From NCBI GenBank assembly GCA_016177515.1, contig JACOUZ010000166.1, positions 1-12,688 on the forward strand: DNA of 12,688 nucleotides, read 5' to 3'. A program made the position numbers and the translations under genes. This DNA comes from Acidobacteriota bacterium (GTDB taxonomy: Bacteria > Acidobacteriota > Polarisedimenticolia > Gp22-AA2). Every line of letters begins with the position of its first letter. The first letter of the stretch is position 1. Below the pieces are notes generated by a model. The model ran no database searches, was not told the origin of the DNA, and saw nothing but the letters and a program-made list of their open reading frames with translations. Of the stretch, positions 1 to 6,637 are shown in pieces.

Positions 1-44
1 CCCTCGGACCCGTGCGCGGAGAGATCTCCGGAAGTGCGTGGAGA

Positions 45-157
45 GCCAGACCGGGCCGCCGCGACGTGGCGATTTCGAGCCGCGCCATGCGCGACAGATG
101 GACGCCGCGGCTCCTGCGCGTGTGAGCATGAGCCACGCCGCGGCAGCCCGGTCTGGC
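45..157. repeat. Long imperfect inverted repeat enclosing a nested hairpin
   Basis: Bases 45-70 pair with 132-157. The outermost 12 positions (starting GCCAGACCGGGC) are perfectly complementary, and the whole 26-bp arm has only two mismatches (57/145 and 64/138). The 61-base interior holds a second perfect 8-bp stem (GAGCCGCG at 77-84 with CGCGGCTC at 106-113), topped by CCAT/ATGG (85-88 with 98-101). No open reading frame of recognisable family overlaps it, and it lies beyond the 3' end of the xerD operon. Either strand would form a long structured RNA. It could be a small RNA, a transcript-end structure, or a miniature mobile element. I saw no flanking direct repeats and no motif of SRP RNA, tmRNA or 6S RNA, so the identity is open. 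The rest of 1-232 shows nothing else I can name. Confidence 0.6.
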
Positions 158-215
158 CCGGCACTCGAAACTGCGGATGTCTCAGGCCGGAAGGCGGATT
201 CCCTTCAGCTTCTCG

Positions 216-232
216 GGGAGGGCACCGCTCCC
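216..232 (-). terminator. Weak terminator-like hairpin just after xerD
   Basis: GGGAG (216-220) pairs with CTCCC (228-232) around a 7-base loop, immediately beyond the xerD stop codon. The stem is only five pairs and there is no T-tract, so this may simply be a processing or pausing structure. Its position at the end of the murJ-dtd-xerD operon is the main argument for it. Confidence 0.25.
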
Positions 233-1129
233 TCAGGCCCGCGGGTGGAAATCCTTGTAGATCTTGCGCAGGCGCTCGCGGTTGATGTGGGTGTAGATCT
301 GGGTCGTGGAGATGTCCGCGTGTCCGAGCATCATCTGGACGGAGCGCAGGTCCGCCCCGCGCTCCAGGAGATGGGTCGCGAAGGAGTGGCGCAGCACATG
401 CGGGCTGAGCTTGCCGCGCAGTCCCACGGCCCGGCCGCACTTCTTGAGGATTTTCCAGAACCCCTGCCGGCTCATGCCCCGCCCACGGCTGTTGAGAAAC
501 AGCGCCGGGTGCGCTGTGCCGCCCGACAGGATCGCCGGCCGCGCCCGCTCGAGGTAGGCCCGCAGCCTCTGGGCGGCCTGGCGGCCCAGCGGCACCAGGC
601 GCTCCTTGCCTCCCTTGCCGGCGCAGCGGAGGTAACCGGCCTCCATGTTGATGTCCCGCAGGCGCAGGGACACCAGCTCGGAGACGCGCAGCCCGGTGGC
701 ATAGATCAGCTCGACCATCGCCGCGTCGCGCAGCCCCAGGGGGCTCTGCAAGTCCGGCGCACCGAGCAGGTGGTCCACCTCTTCGAGGGTCAGGTAGCGC
801 GGCAGCGATTTGTGGGTGCGGGGCGATCGGACCTGTGCCGTGGGGTCGTCGGTCACGACCTTTTCCGCCACCAGGAAGCGGTAGAACATGCGCACGGCGT
901 TCAGGGCGCGGGCGATCGACCTGGCGGCCAGCCCCTCCCGCGACAGCCGGCGCGCGAACTCGTCGATCTCTCCCTGTCGAATCTGGCGGGCGTTGCGCGC
1001 CTTGACGTTCAGATAGCGGGCGAACTTCGCCAGGTCCTGGCCGTACGCCAGGACCGAGTTCCGGGCCAGTCCGCGCTCGACGGTGAGATAGCGCAGGAAG
1101 TCCTCGATGAGAGGACCGCTCTTCATCAT
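233..1129 (-). CDS. xerD: Site-specific tyrosine recombinase XerD
   Basis: A 298-aa tyrosine recombinase of the usual XerC/XerD length, which resolves chromosome dimers at dif near the division septum. The N-terminal SAM-like core-binding domain spans about residues 5-95 and the catalytic domain about 110-295. All catalytic residues are present: R148 (in TGLRVSEL), K172 (GKGGKE), H244 and R247 (SPHVLRHSFATH), H270 (LGH) and the nucleophile Y279 (IYTH). The C-terminus ends in HPRA as in classical XerD, which favours XerD over XerC. The chosen ATG overlaps the dtd stop by four bases (ATGA), and a second ATG follows directly. There is no good Shine-Dalgarno sequence, so translation is probably coupled to dtd. 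It is the last gene of murJ-dtd-xerD. The protein family is certain; the D rather than C assignment is likely. Confidence 0.93.
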   Translation of the reverse strand: MMKSGPLIEDFLRYLTVERGLARNSVLAYGQDLAKFARYLNVKARNARQIRQGEIDEFARRLSREGLAARSIARALNAVRMFYRFLVAEKVVTDDPTAQVRSPRTHKSLPRYLTLEEVDHLLGAPDLQSPLGLRDAAMVELIYATGLRVSELVSLRLRDINMEAGYLRCAGKGGKERLVPLGRQAAQRLRAYLERARPAILSGGTAHPALFLNSRGRGMSRQGFWKILKKCGRAVGLRGKLSPHVLRHSFATHLLERGADLRSVQMMLGHADISTTQIYTHINRERLRKIYKDFHPRA

Positions 1130-1569
1130 GGCCTGTTTTCGAGAATCAGCGTCACCGGCCCGTCGTTCACCAGCTCGACCTCCATGAACTCGCGGAAGCG
1201 GCCCGTGGCGATCTTCAGCGGGTACTGCTGCAGCTTCTCCACGAACGCGACGTAGAGCGGCTCGGCCTCTTCGGGCGGGGCGGCGCGCTCGAATCCGGGA
1301 CGGCGGCCGCGACTCAGGTCGCCGGCAAGCGTGAACTGCGACACCACGAGGATCTCGGCCTTGGTCTCCAGGGCGGAGCGGTTCATCTTTCCGGCGCTGT
1401 CTTCGAAGATGCGCATATGTATCACTTTGTCGGAAAACCAGTCAAGCTCGCGCGCGCCGTCGCCCTTCTCCATCCCTATCAGCACCAGGAGGCCGCGCCC
1501 GATGCGGCCGATCGGCTCGCCCCGGACCCGCACCTCGGCGCGGGACACCCTCTGGACCACTCCCTTCAT
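1126..1569 (-). CDS. dtd: D-aminoacyl-tRNA deacylase
   Basis: A 147-aa cytosolic enzyme that hydrolyses D-amino acids from mischarged tRNA. The N-terminus MKGVVQRVSRAEV, the SQFTLAGD motif (residues 77-84) and the NDGPVT motif with the Gly-cisPro dipeptide (135-140) are hallmarks of DTD. The start at 1569 is chosen because the ATG overlaps the murJ stop (ATGA), a GGAGG lies 7 bases upstream, and the N-terminus then matches the family; a start five codons earlier is possible but lacks these. One oddity is the segment before NDGPVT: it reads FREFM, where DTDs commonly have FGAxM or FAADM, so two small residues are replaced by charged ones. It is the middle gene of a tightly coupled operon. Confidence 0.94.
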   Translation of the reverse strand: MKGVVQRVSRAEVRVRGEPIGRIGRGLLVLIGMEKGDGARELDWFSDKVIHMRIFEDSAGKMNRSALETKAEILVVSQFTLAGDLSRGRRPGFERAAPPEEAEPLYVAFVEKLQQYPLKIATGRFREFMEVELVNDGPVTLILENRP

Positions 1570-3125
1570 CGCGAGGGCCTCCAAACCGAGGTCAGAAGCC
1601 TCACTTCCTGGCTCCCGAGGAGTATCAGCGCCAGGAAGTAGACGGCGCCGCCTCCCGAGATCAACCCTCCGAGCGCCAGCGCCCTGGCCGTGATCCCATG
1701 CAGGGCAACGACATCCACGGACCTCAGGGCGAGCAGGAGCGCGGCCGTCATCGCCGACCCGGCCAGGAGGGTGTGCCAGGCCGCCCGCACCACCGCCCTG
1801 TCCAGGAAGTCTCCGGCGCGCCGGCGCAGCATCCAGGCGAGGAGCACTCCGTCGGCGAGCGCCGAGAGCGCCGTGGAGAGGGCGATGCCGCCGTGCCTCA
1901 TCGGTCCGATCAGCGCGAAGTTCATCGCCAGGTGGAGGACGAACGTCAACAGGCCGATCTTCACGGGAGTGCGCGTGTCACGGTGCGCGTAAAAGGCCGT
2001 CGCCAGCACGCTGACCGCAGCGTAGGGCAGCAGTCCGATGGCGTAGTACCCCAGGGCGCCGGCCGTGAGGTGCGTGTCGGCGTGCGTGAAGCGGCCGCGC
2101 TCGAACAGCACCTGGATGATCGGCACGCGCAGGACGATGAGGCCAAGCGTGGCCGGGATGCTGATGAACATCAAGAGACGCATGGCCGTGGACAGCACGG
2201 AGCGCACCCGCTCGCCGTCCTGATCCGCAGTGGCGCGCGACAGGGTGGGAAGGATGACGGTCGACAGGCTGATGGCGAAAATCCCCAGCGTCAGCTCGGT
2301 CACCCGGTTGGCGTAATACAGGAACGAGACGCTGCCGCTTTGCAGCGACGCGGCAAACTGTGAATCGATCACCAGGTTCACCTGGATGATCCCGACCCCG
2401 AACACGCGCGGCAGAATCAGCCGCCCGATCTCCTTGAGCCCCGCCATGTCGAAGCCGGCCGGGGGACGCAGGCTCATCCCCTGCCGCCGCAGGGCGGGAA
2501 TCTGGACCGCGATCTGCAGGAAGCCGCCCACGATGACCCCGATGGCAAAACCGTACGCGGGGTCGCTGAACCGCTCCCGCAGCAGCCACGCGGCGGTGAT
2601 GATCGAGAGATTCAAGAGCACCGGCGTGAAGGCGGGGAGGGCAAAGACGTCGAAGGCGTTCAGGATGCCCCCCACCAGGGCCGCCAGCGCGATGAAAAAG
2701 ATATACGGGAACATCAGACGGTTGAGGGAGACCGTCAGGGCCATCTTCTCGGGAGACGCCGAAAAGCCCCAGGCAAGAAGACGCACGAGCCAGGGCGACA
2801 GGGCGATCCCGAGCGCCGTGATGACCGCCAGCACCGCGGCCGTGGCGTAGAGCACCGACGCCGCGAACCGCCACAGCGCGCCCCGGTCGTCTCCCTTGAG
2901 ATAGCGCGCAAAGGTCGGGACGAATGCCGAGGTCAGCGCACCCTCTCCCACCAGCCTGCGCAGCATGTTCGGGATGCGGTAGGCGATGACGAAAGCGTCG
3001 GACGAGTTGGCGGCGCCGAGAATGGTCGCCTGCAGGTTGTCGCGGAAATAACCTGCGATCCGGCTGAGCGCCGTCATGACGCTCATCGAGCCGGCCGCGC
3101 GGATCAGACCGCGCTCCTTGTCCAT
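1566..3125 (-). CDS. murJ: Lipid II flippase MurJ (MviN)
   Basis: A 519-aa polytopic inner-membrane protein of the MOP superfamily that flips lipid-linked peptidoglycan precursor to the periplasmic face. It is hydrophobic along its length, consistent with about 14 membrane segments. Family signatures near the N-terminus are SRIAGYFRD (21-29), SSDAF with the conserved Asp at about 43, and RIPNMLRRLVGEGALTSAFV (50-69), the most characteristic MurJ block. The frame is open upstream to 3296, but the start at 3125 gives the family N-terminus (MDKERGLIRAAGSM) and has GGGAGG three bases before the ATG. The extra upstream residues are low-complexity and overlap the promoter region. The stop overlaps the dtd start. 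It heads the murJ-dtd-xerD operon. Confidence 0.95.
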   Translation of the reverse strand: MDKERGLIRAAGSMSVMTALSRIAGYFRDNLQATILGAANSSDAFVIAYRIPNMLRRLVGEGALTSAFVPTFARYLKGDDRGALWRFAASVLYATAAVLAVITALGIALSPWLVRLLAWGFSASPEKMALTVSLNRLMFPYIFFIALAALVGGILNAFDVFALPAFTPVLLNLSIITAAWLLRERFSDPAYGFAIGVIVGGFLQIAVQIPALRRQGMSLRPPAGFDMAGLKEIGRLILPRVFGVGIIQVNLVIDSQFAASLQSGSVSFLYYANRVTELTLGIFAISLSTVILPTLSRATADQDGERVRSVLSTAMRLLMFISIPATLGLIVLRVPIIQVLFERGRFTHADTHLTAGALGYYAIGLLPYAAVSVLATAFYAHRDTRTPVKIGLLTFVLHLAMNFALIGPMRHGGIALSTALSALADGVLLAWMLRRRAGDFLDRAVVRAAWHTLLAGSAMTAALLLALRSVDVVALHGITARALALGGLISGGGAVYFLALILLGSQEVRLLTSVWRPSR

Positions 3126-3138
3126 CGTCCTCCCGGCG

Positions 3139-3157
3139 GCCCCGGGGCGCCCGGGGC
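3139..3157 (-). promoter_or_regulatory. GC hairpin at the 5' end of the murJ mRNA
   Basis: GCCCCGGG pairs perfectly with CCCGGGGC across a CGC loop when read on the minus strand. The first base coincides with the transcription start expected from the murJ promoter (about 3157), and the ribosome binding site follows five bases after the stem (3129-3134). A stable 5'-terminal stem-loop can protect an mRNA or tune access to the ribosome; this role is inferred. Confidence 0.45.
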
Positions 3158-3163
3158 GGGGGG

Positions 3164-3192
3164 ATTCTACGTGCCGCGCGCGGGCCTTGCAA
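3164..3192 (-). promoter_or_regulatory. Probable sigma-70-type promoter of murJ-dtd-xerD
   Basis: On the minus strand TTGCAA (-35, 3192-3187) is followed after 17 bases by TAGAAT (-10, 3169-3164), matching four and five of six consensus positions. The spacing is ideal, and the start would leave a leader of about 32 bases before the murJ ATG. No other good promoter is seen before dtd or xerD. Confidence 0.6.
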
Positions 3193-3216
3193 CCGTTGGG
3201 GCGCCGTGGTTGTGAT
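3187..3216 (+). promoter_or_regulatory. Possible ssb promoter sharing the -35 hexamer with murJ
   Basis: The palindromic hexamer TTGCAA (3187-3192) could also serve the plus strand, with TGTGAT (3211-3216) 18 bases downstream as a weak -10 (four of six). A short palindrome, GATAGGCTATC (3214-3224), overlaps the presumed -10 and start region and could be an operator. The minus-strand reading is stronger, so this one is tentative. Confidence 0.3.
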
Positions 3217-3261
3217 AGGCTATCGCGCGAGAGCCCGTCGGCGACGACAAAGGGGGCGGTC

Positions 3262-3687
3262 ATGGCGAGCATCAACAAGGTGATTCTGATCGGCAACCTC
3301 GGCCGGGATCCGGAGGTTCGCTACACCCAGAACGGCACCGCGGTGGCCAATTTCACCCTGGCCACGAACGAGGTCTGGAACGACAAGAGCGGCGAGCGCC
3401 AGGAGCGGACGGAGTGGCACCGTATCGTGGTGTGGGGCAAGCAGGCCGAAATCGCGCGCGAGCACCTCTCCAAGGGAAAACAGGTCTACATTGAGGGATC
3501 GATCCAGACCCGGCAGTGGGACGACCGTGAGGGGAACAAGCGGACGACCACCGAGATCAAGGCCCAGCGCGTGATCATGATGGGACGGGCGGAGCCTGGC
3601 GAGAATCGCATGAACGCCGCCGCGCCCCCTGCCGACGCGGCCGGCGACGAAGCCGGCCCGTCGCCGGACGACGACATCCCCTTCTGA
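3262..3687 (+). CDS. ssb: Single-stranded DNA-binding protein SSB
   Basis: A 141-aa SSB that coats single-stranded DNA during replication, repair and recombination and recruits partners through its acidic tip. The N-terminal OB-fold covers about residues 1-108 with the classic opening MASINKVILIGNLGRDPEVR and the block TEWHRIVVWGKQAEIA. A short flexible Ala/Pro/Gly linker follows (about 115-133) and the protein ends in DDDIPF, the conserved partner-docking tail. It is somewhat shorter than E. coli SSB because of the short linker. The frame is open further upstream, but the start at 3262 gives the exact family N-terminus and has AGGGGG about six bases ahead. It is divergent from murJ and appears monocistronic, with a strong hairpin after its end. 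Confidence 0.95.
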   Translation: MASINKVILIGNLGRDPEVRYTQNGTAVANFTLATNEVWNDKSGERQERTEWHRIVVWGKQAEIAREHLSKGKQVYIEGSIQTRQWDDREGNKRTTTEIKAQRVIMMGRAEPGENRMNAAAPPADAAGDEAGPSPDDDIPF

Positions 3688-3710
3688 GACGAGGCACGGC
3701 CGGCCGCAGA

Positions 3711-3733
3711 CGCGCGCCCGGCGCGGGCGCGCG
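3711..3733. terminator. Strong GC hairpin between convergent ssb and TPR transcripts
   Basis: CGCGCGCCCG pairs perfectly over ten base pairs with CGGGCGCGCG around a GCG loop, 23 bases after the ssb stop. An outer GAGGC/GCCTC pair (3691-3695 with 3734-3738) could extend the structure. No T-tract follows on either strand, so it is either a non-canonical (I-shaped) terminator or a 3'-end stabilising structure usable by both converging transcripts. Confidence 0.5.
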
Positions 3734-3736
3734 GCC

Positions 3737-3892
3737 TCAGCGCCCGCGCTTCCCCGCACCGGGCGGTCCGGCGCTCTTTCGTCCCCGCCTCCCGGAGTCC
3801 GAGACCGTCGCGGCCGGACGTCGCACGGCGGGTGGCACGCGGCGGGCGCTGGCCATTTTTCCGCTTTTCGCCATGTTCACGTAGCGGCGCAT
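3737..3892 (-). CDS. Possible small basic protein of 51 residues
   Basis: An ATG four bases after the TPR gene's stop opens a 51-codon frame that ends beside the GC hairpin. The peptide starts MRRYVNMAKSGKMASARR and is rich in Arg, Lys, Ala, Gly and Pro, with no membrane segment or known motif. The close spacing would suit translational coupling to the upstream gene, but I see no ribosome binding site, and GC-rich sequence easily keeps such frames open by chance. I do not recognise a family. If real, it would be nucleic-acid-binding by composition only. Confidence 0.22.
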   Translation of the reverse strand: MRRYVNMAKSGKMASARRVPPAVRRPAATVSDSGRRGRKSAGPPGAGKRGR

Positions 3893-3896
3893 CGGA

Positions 3897-4622
3897 TCAG
3901 GAGAGCTCTTCGATCTTCTGGCGCGCCTCGAACTGGTAGTCGGATTCCGGGAAATCGCTGACAATCTTGCGGTAGGTTCGGATCGCCTCGTCCTTGCGGC
4001 CCAGGGCCTCCTGGCAGCGCGCCACGCCCATCAGGCCTTCCTCCTTCGGGAAGAAACCCTGCGCGTCCTCCGCCAGGGCCTGGTATTGGATGAGAGCCTC
4101 GGAGGCGTTCCCCTCCTGCTCGCGCAGCCGGCCGAGCTGGTAGCGGGCCATGGGCGCCAGGAAGTCGCCGGGGTGGCGGGTCACGAGATCCTGCAGCACC
4201 TGCGCCGCTTCCTCCGGCTTCTTCAACCCCGAGAGGGCGAGTCCCTTGTAATACAGCGCCTTGGGGGCCGAGGGCGACGAGGCATACTGCGACAGCAACT
4301 CGTCCACCAGCTCCAGGACCTTCCGGTCCCTTTCCTCCTCGGTGGTGTACGTCTTCGTTCCGGGCGCCGCCTGCTGCAGCGACTCCAGGGAGGCCGCCAC
4401 CGGGGCGCGGTGCGCCTCGACAATCTGCGCCAGCAGGAACGAGGCTCTTTCCTCCCGGGCCGCCATGGAGGAGCGCAGGGCGAATCCGCCAATCGCCAGG
4501 AGGGCCACGCCACCTCCGAGAAGAGCGATCTTCCGGGCGTGTTGCTCGATGTAGAGGCTCGACTTCTCGAACACCGTCACCAGCTCGTCACGCTTGATCA
4601 GGTGCCGCTCGTACTTTTTCAT
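3897..4622 (-). CDS. Membrane-anchored TPR-repeat protein (YfgM/TolA-binding-like)
   Basis: A 241-aa protein with a charged N-terminal cytoplasmic stretch (1-30, starting MKKYERHLIKRDEL), one membrane helix (about 31-50, IALLGGGVALLAIGGFAL) and a long soluble helical part. TPR-like repeats are visible at about 119-150 (APKALYYKGLALSGLKKPEEA), 153-184 (LAPMARYQLGRLREQEGNASEA) and 192-240 (EGLMGVARCQEALGRKDEAI). This architecture resembles YfgM-type or tol-pal-associated coordinators that act as periplasmic scaffolds or chaperones, but the precise role cannot be read from sequence. The start at 4622 is preceded by GGAG four bases away; upstream in-frame starts would run into the tRNA. It lies 27 bases after tRNA-Arg on the same strand and has no promoter of its own that I can see, so it is probably co-transcribed with the tRNA. 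Confidence 0.82.
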   Translation of the reverse strand: MKKYERHLIKRDELVTVFEKSSLYIEQHARKIALLGGGVALLAIGGFALRSSMAAREERASFLLAQIVEAHRAPVAASLESLQQAAPGTKTYTTEEERDRKVLELVDELLSQYASSPSAPKALYYKGLALSGLKKPEEAAQVLQDLVTRHPGDFLAPMARYQLGRLREQEGNASEALIQYQALAEDAQGFFPKEEGLMGVARCQEALGRKDEAIRTYRKIVSDFPESDYQFEARQKIEELS

Positions 4623-4649
4623 GATCTCCGCCCCGTCCGTCCTCATGCA

Positions 4650-4726
4650 TGGTGGGCCTGGCGTGACTTGAACACGCGGCACCCGGATTAGGAATCCGGT
4701 GCTCTATCCACCTGAGCTACAGGCCC
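4650..4726 (-). tRNA. tRNA-Arg (anticodon CCU), CCA encoded
   Basis: The minus strand folds as a complete tRNA of 77 bases. The acceptor stem GGGCCTG pairs perfectly with CAGGCCC, followed by discriminator A and an encoded CCA. The D-arm begins TAGCTCAGG, the anticodon stem CCGGA/TCCGG encloses the loop TTCCTAA, giving anticodon CCT (decoding AGG), and the T-arm is GCGTG-TTCAAGT-CACGC. A promoter lies just upstream and a TPR gene follows 27 bases downstream. Confidence 0.97.
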
Positions 4727-4739
4727 GTCAAGAGGCCTC

Positions 4740-4769
4740 ACTTTACCGCCCCGCGCCGATCCCCGTCAA
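4740..4769 (-). promoter_or_regulatory. Promoter of tRNA-Arg and probably the TPR gene
   Basis: TTGACG (4769-4764) and TAAAGT (4745-4740) are separated by 18 bases on the minus strand, matching five and four of six consensus positions. The -10 ends 13 bases before the mature tRNA 5' end, which leaves the short leader usual for tRNA operons. The remainder of 4770-4864 contains no clear promoter for the plus-strand GGT gene. Confidence 0.65.
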
Positions 4770-4876
4770 GGCGAACGCCGCCGCCGGCCCGCGGCACAGG
4801 CCGGTCGCTCGCCCGATGTGTGGCGGGCGGGACGGGAGATGTGCGAGACTTGCCGGTCGCTTCGTAAGGAGGCTAC

Positions 4877-6607
4877 GTGGGTCGGAGGCTTCGAACCGGC
4901 CTCGCAGGGACGCTGGCCTTGACGCTGGTGACCGCCGGCTGTGCCGGGACGGCGCCCCCGGCGCTCCAGCCGGCACCGCGGGCCGGATCCGGCGGCGCGG
5001 TCGCGTCGGCCGAGCCGGAGGCCACCGCCGCCGGGCTCCGGGTGCTGCGCGCCGGAGGGAACGCCGTCGACGCGGCGGTGGCGGTGGCGCTCGCCCTCGT
5101 AGTCGTGCATCCTCAGGCGGGCAACCTCGGAGGCGGCGGCTTCGCCGTCGTCAAATCGGGTGACCGGATCGAGGCCCTCGACTTCCGGGAGGTCGCGCCG
5201 GCGGCCGCCACCCTGTCGATGTACCTCGATCGTGAGGGAGACCCTCTCCCCGGCGCCTCGCTGATCGGGCCTCTTGCGGCCGGCGTCCCGGGCTCCCCCG
5301 CGGGGCTCCACGAGCTGCACCGGCGCCGCGGAAGGCTCGCCTGGCCGGACGTCGTCGCCCCGGCACTGGAGCTGGCCAGGGACGGATTCAGGGTGACCGC
5401 CCGGCTGCAGGAAGCGATCGAGTGGTACCGGGAGACCCTGGCGCGCTTCCCCGAGACGGCGGCGGTCTGGCTGCCGGACGGCAGGCCGCTCGCCGCCGGA
5501 ACCCTGCTGCGCCTGCCGGATCTGGCCGCGACTCTCGAGGCCTACGGCGGGCGCGGGCCGGGTGCGATCATGGAGGGAGGACCGGCCGCCGCTCTGGTGC
5601 GGGCTTCGAAGGCGCACGGCGGAATCCTCACGGCCGCGGACCTCCGGGAATACCGCCCCGAATGGCGCGAGCCCCTCCGCTTTCGCGCCTTCGGGTGGGA
5701 AGTTGCTTCGATGCCGCTGCCGTCCTCCGGGGGCCTCATCCTGGCGCAGAGCGTGGCGATTCTCGAGCGGCTGCGCTTTGACTTATTGCCCGAGAACGGC
5801 GCCGACGGCGATCATCTCCTCGTCGAGACCTGGCGGCGCGCCTACGCCGATCGCTTCCTCCTGGGCGACCCGGCCCACACGCACGCCGGGGCCACGGAGC
5901 TCCTGGCCGCCGGTTGGATCTCGTCACGGGTGGCCGGGATCGATCGCCTGAGAGCCACACCGTCCCTCGAGGTGTACCCCTGGCCCGGGGAGGCCCTGCC
6001 GGAGGGCGTGTCCGCCATGAAGCCGGCGGCCACGACCCACCTCTCCGTCGCCGACGGTTCCGGGATGATCGTGAGCCTCACGACCACTCTCAACGAATGG
6101 TTCGGCTGCGGCCTCTACGTGCCGGGCGCCGGCTTCTTCCTGAACGACGAGATGGACGACTTCGGGACCGCTCCGGGGCACCCGAACCTCTTCGGCCTGA
6201 TCCAGGGAGACGCGAACGCCGTGCGGCCGGGGGCGCGCATGCTCTCGTCGATGAGCCCCGTGGTGGCCTGGCGCCGGGGGGAGGCGATCGCCCTGGGGTC
6301 GCGCGGCGGATCGCGCATTCCCACCGTGTCCTTACAGGTTCTTCTGCGCCTGATCCTCTCCGGAGACTCGCTGCAGCAGGCCGTCGATCGGCCCCGGATC
6401 CATCATCAGTGGCTCCCCGACGAGATCGTCGCCGAGCAGGATGCGCTCGGCCCCGGGGTCCTGGCCGAGCTGCAGGACCGCGGCCACCGCGTGCGCACGA
6501 CGGATGGCCTGGGCGAGGTGGCCGCCGTCCGCCGGCTCCCGGACGGCCGTCTCGAGGCGGCGGCCGACAGGCGCAGCCCCGGAGGCGCCGGCGTCCTGCC
6601 GCCTTAG
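4877..6607 (+). CDS. ggt: Gamma-glutamyltranspeptidase, probable lipoprotein
   Basis: A 576-aa Ntn-hydrolase of normal family length that cleaves or transfers the gamma-glutamyl group of glutathione and related amides. The signal segment ends TAGC, a lipobox-like site with Cys22, so it is probably lipid-anchored. Autocleavage should occur before T386 in TTHLSVADGSG (coded near 6032), splitting large and small subunits. Substrate-site residues are recognisable: R104 in DFRE, N406 in TLNEWFG, E425 and D428 in NDEMDDF, S457-S458 in LSSMS, and the oxyanion glycines in GSRGGSRI (474-481). The spacing between DDF and SSMSP suits a GGT with a lid loop. The start is GTG, supported by TAAGGAGG four bases upstream. 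It converges with the secreted M20 hydrolase, 30 bases apart. No clear promoter is seen. Confidence 0.93.
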   Translation: MGRRLRTGLAGTLALTLVTAGCAGTAPPALQPAPRAGSGGAVASAEPEATAAGLRVLRAGGNAVDAAVAVALALVVVHPQAGNLGGGGFAVVKSGDRIEALDFREVAPAAATLSMYLDREGDPLPGASLIGPLAAGVPGSPAGLHELHRRRGRLAWPDVVAPALELARDGFRVTARLQEAIEWYRETLARFPETAAVWLPDGRPLAAGTLLRLPDLAATLEAYGGRGPGAIMEGGPAAALVRASKAHGGILTAADLREYRPEWREPLRFRAFGWEVASMPLPSSGGLILAQSVAILERLRFDLLPENGADGDHLLVETWRRAYADRFLLGDPAHTHAGATELLAAGWISSRVAGIDRLRATPSLEVYPWPGEALPEGVSAMKPAATTHLSVADGSGMIVSLTTTLNEWFGCGLYVPGAGFFLNDEMDDFGTAPGHPNLFGLIQGDANAVRPGARMLSSMSPVVAWRRGEAIALGSRGGSRIPTVSLQVLLRLILSGDSLQQAVDRPRIHHQWLPDEIVAEQDALGPGVLAELQDRGHRVRTTDGLGEVAAVRRLPDGRLEAAADRRSPGGAGVLPP

Positions 6608-6637
6608 GCGATCCGTCCCTACACTTCGCGAGCGGGA

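Noticed and set aside
185..235. In-frame continuation of xerD by 16 codons past its TGA, reading EKLKGIRLPA near the end
   Set aside because: XerD proteins normally end at HPRA, exactly where this TGA sits; no reason to invoke readthrough.
38..1255. A 405-codon plus-strand open frame opposite xerD and dtd
   Set aside because: It is antisense to two clearly homologous genes, has no domain, and is rich in Ala, Gly, Gln and Arg as expected from the complement of GC-rich coding sequence.
1978..3192. A 404-codon minus-strand frame inside murJ
   Set aside because: It is a frame-shifted reading of murJ, whose own frame carries all family motifs.
4800..4861. Direct repeat GCCGGTCGCT at 4800-4809 and 4852-4861 upstream of ggt
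   Set aside because: Ten bases of GC-rich sequence repeated once can arise by chance, and the second copy abuts the ribosome binding site without symmetry or promoter context.
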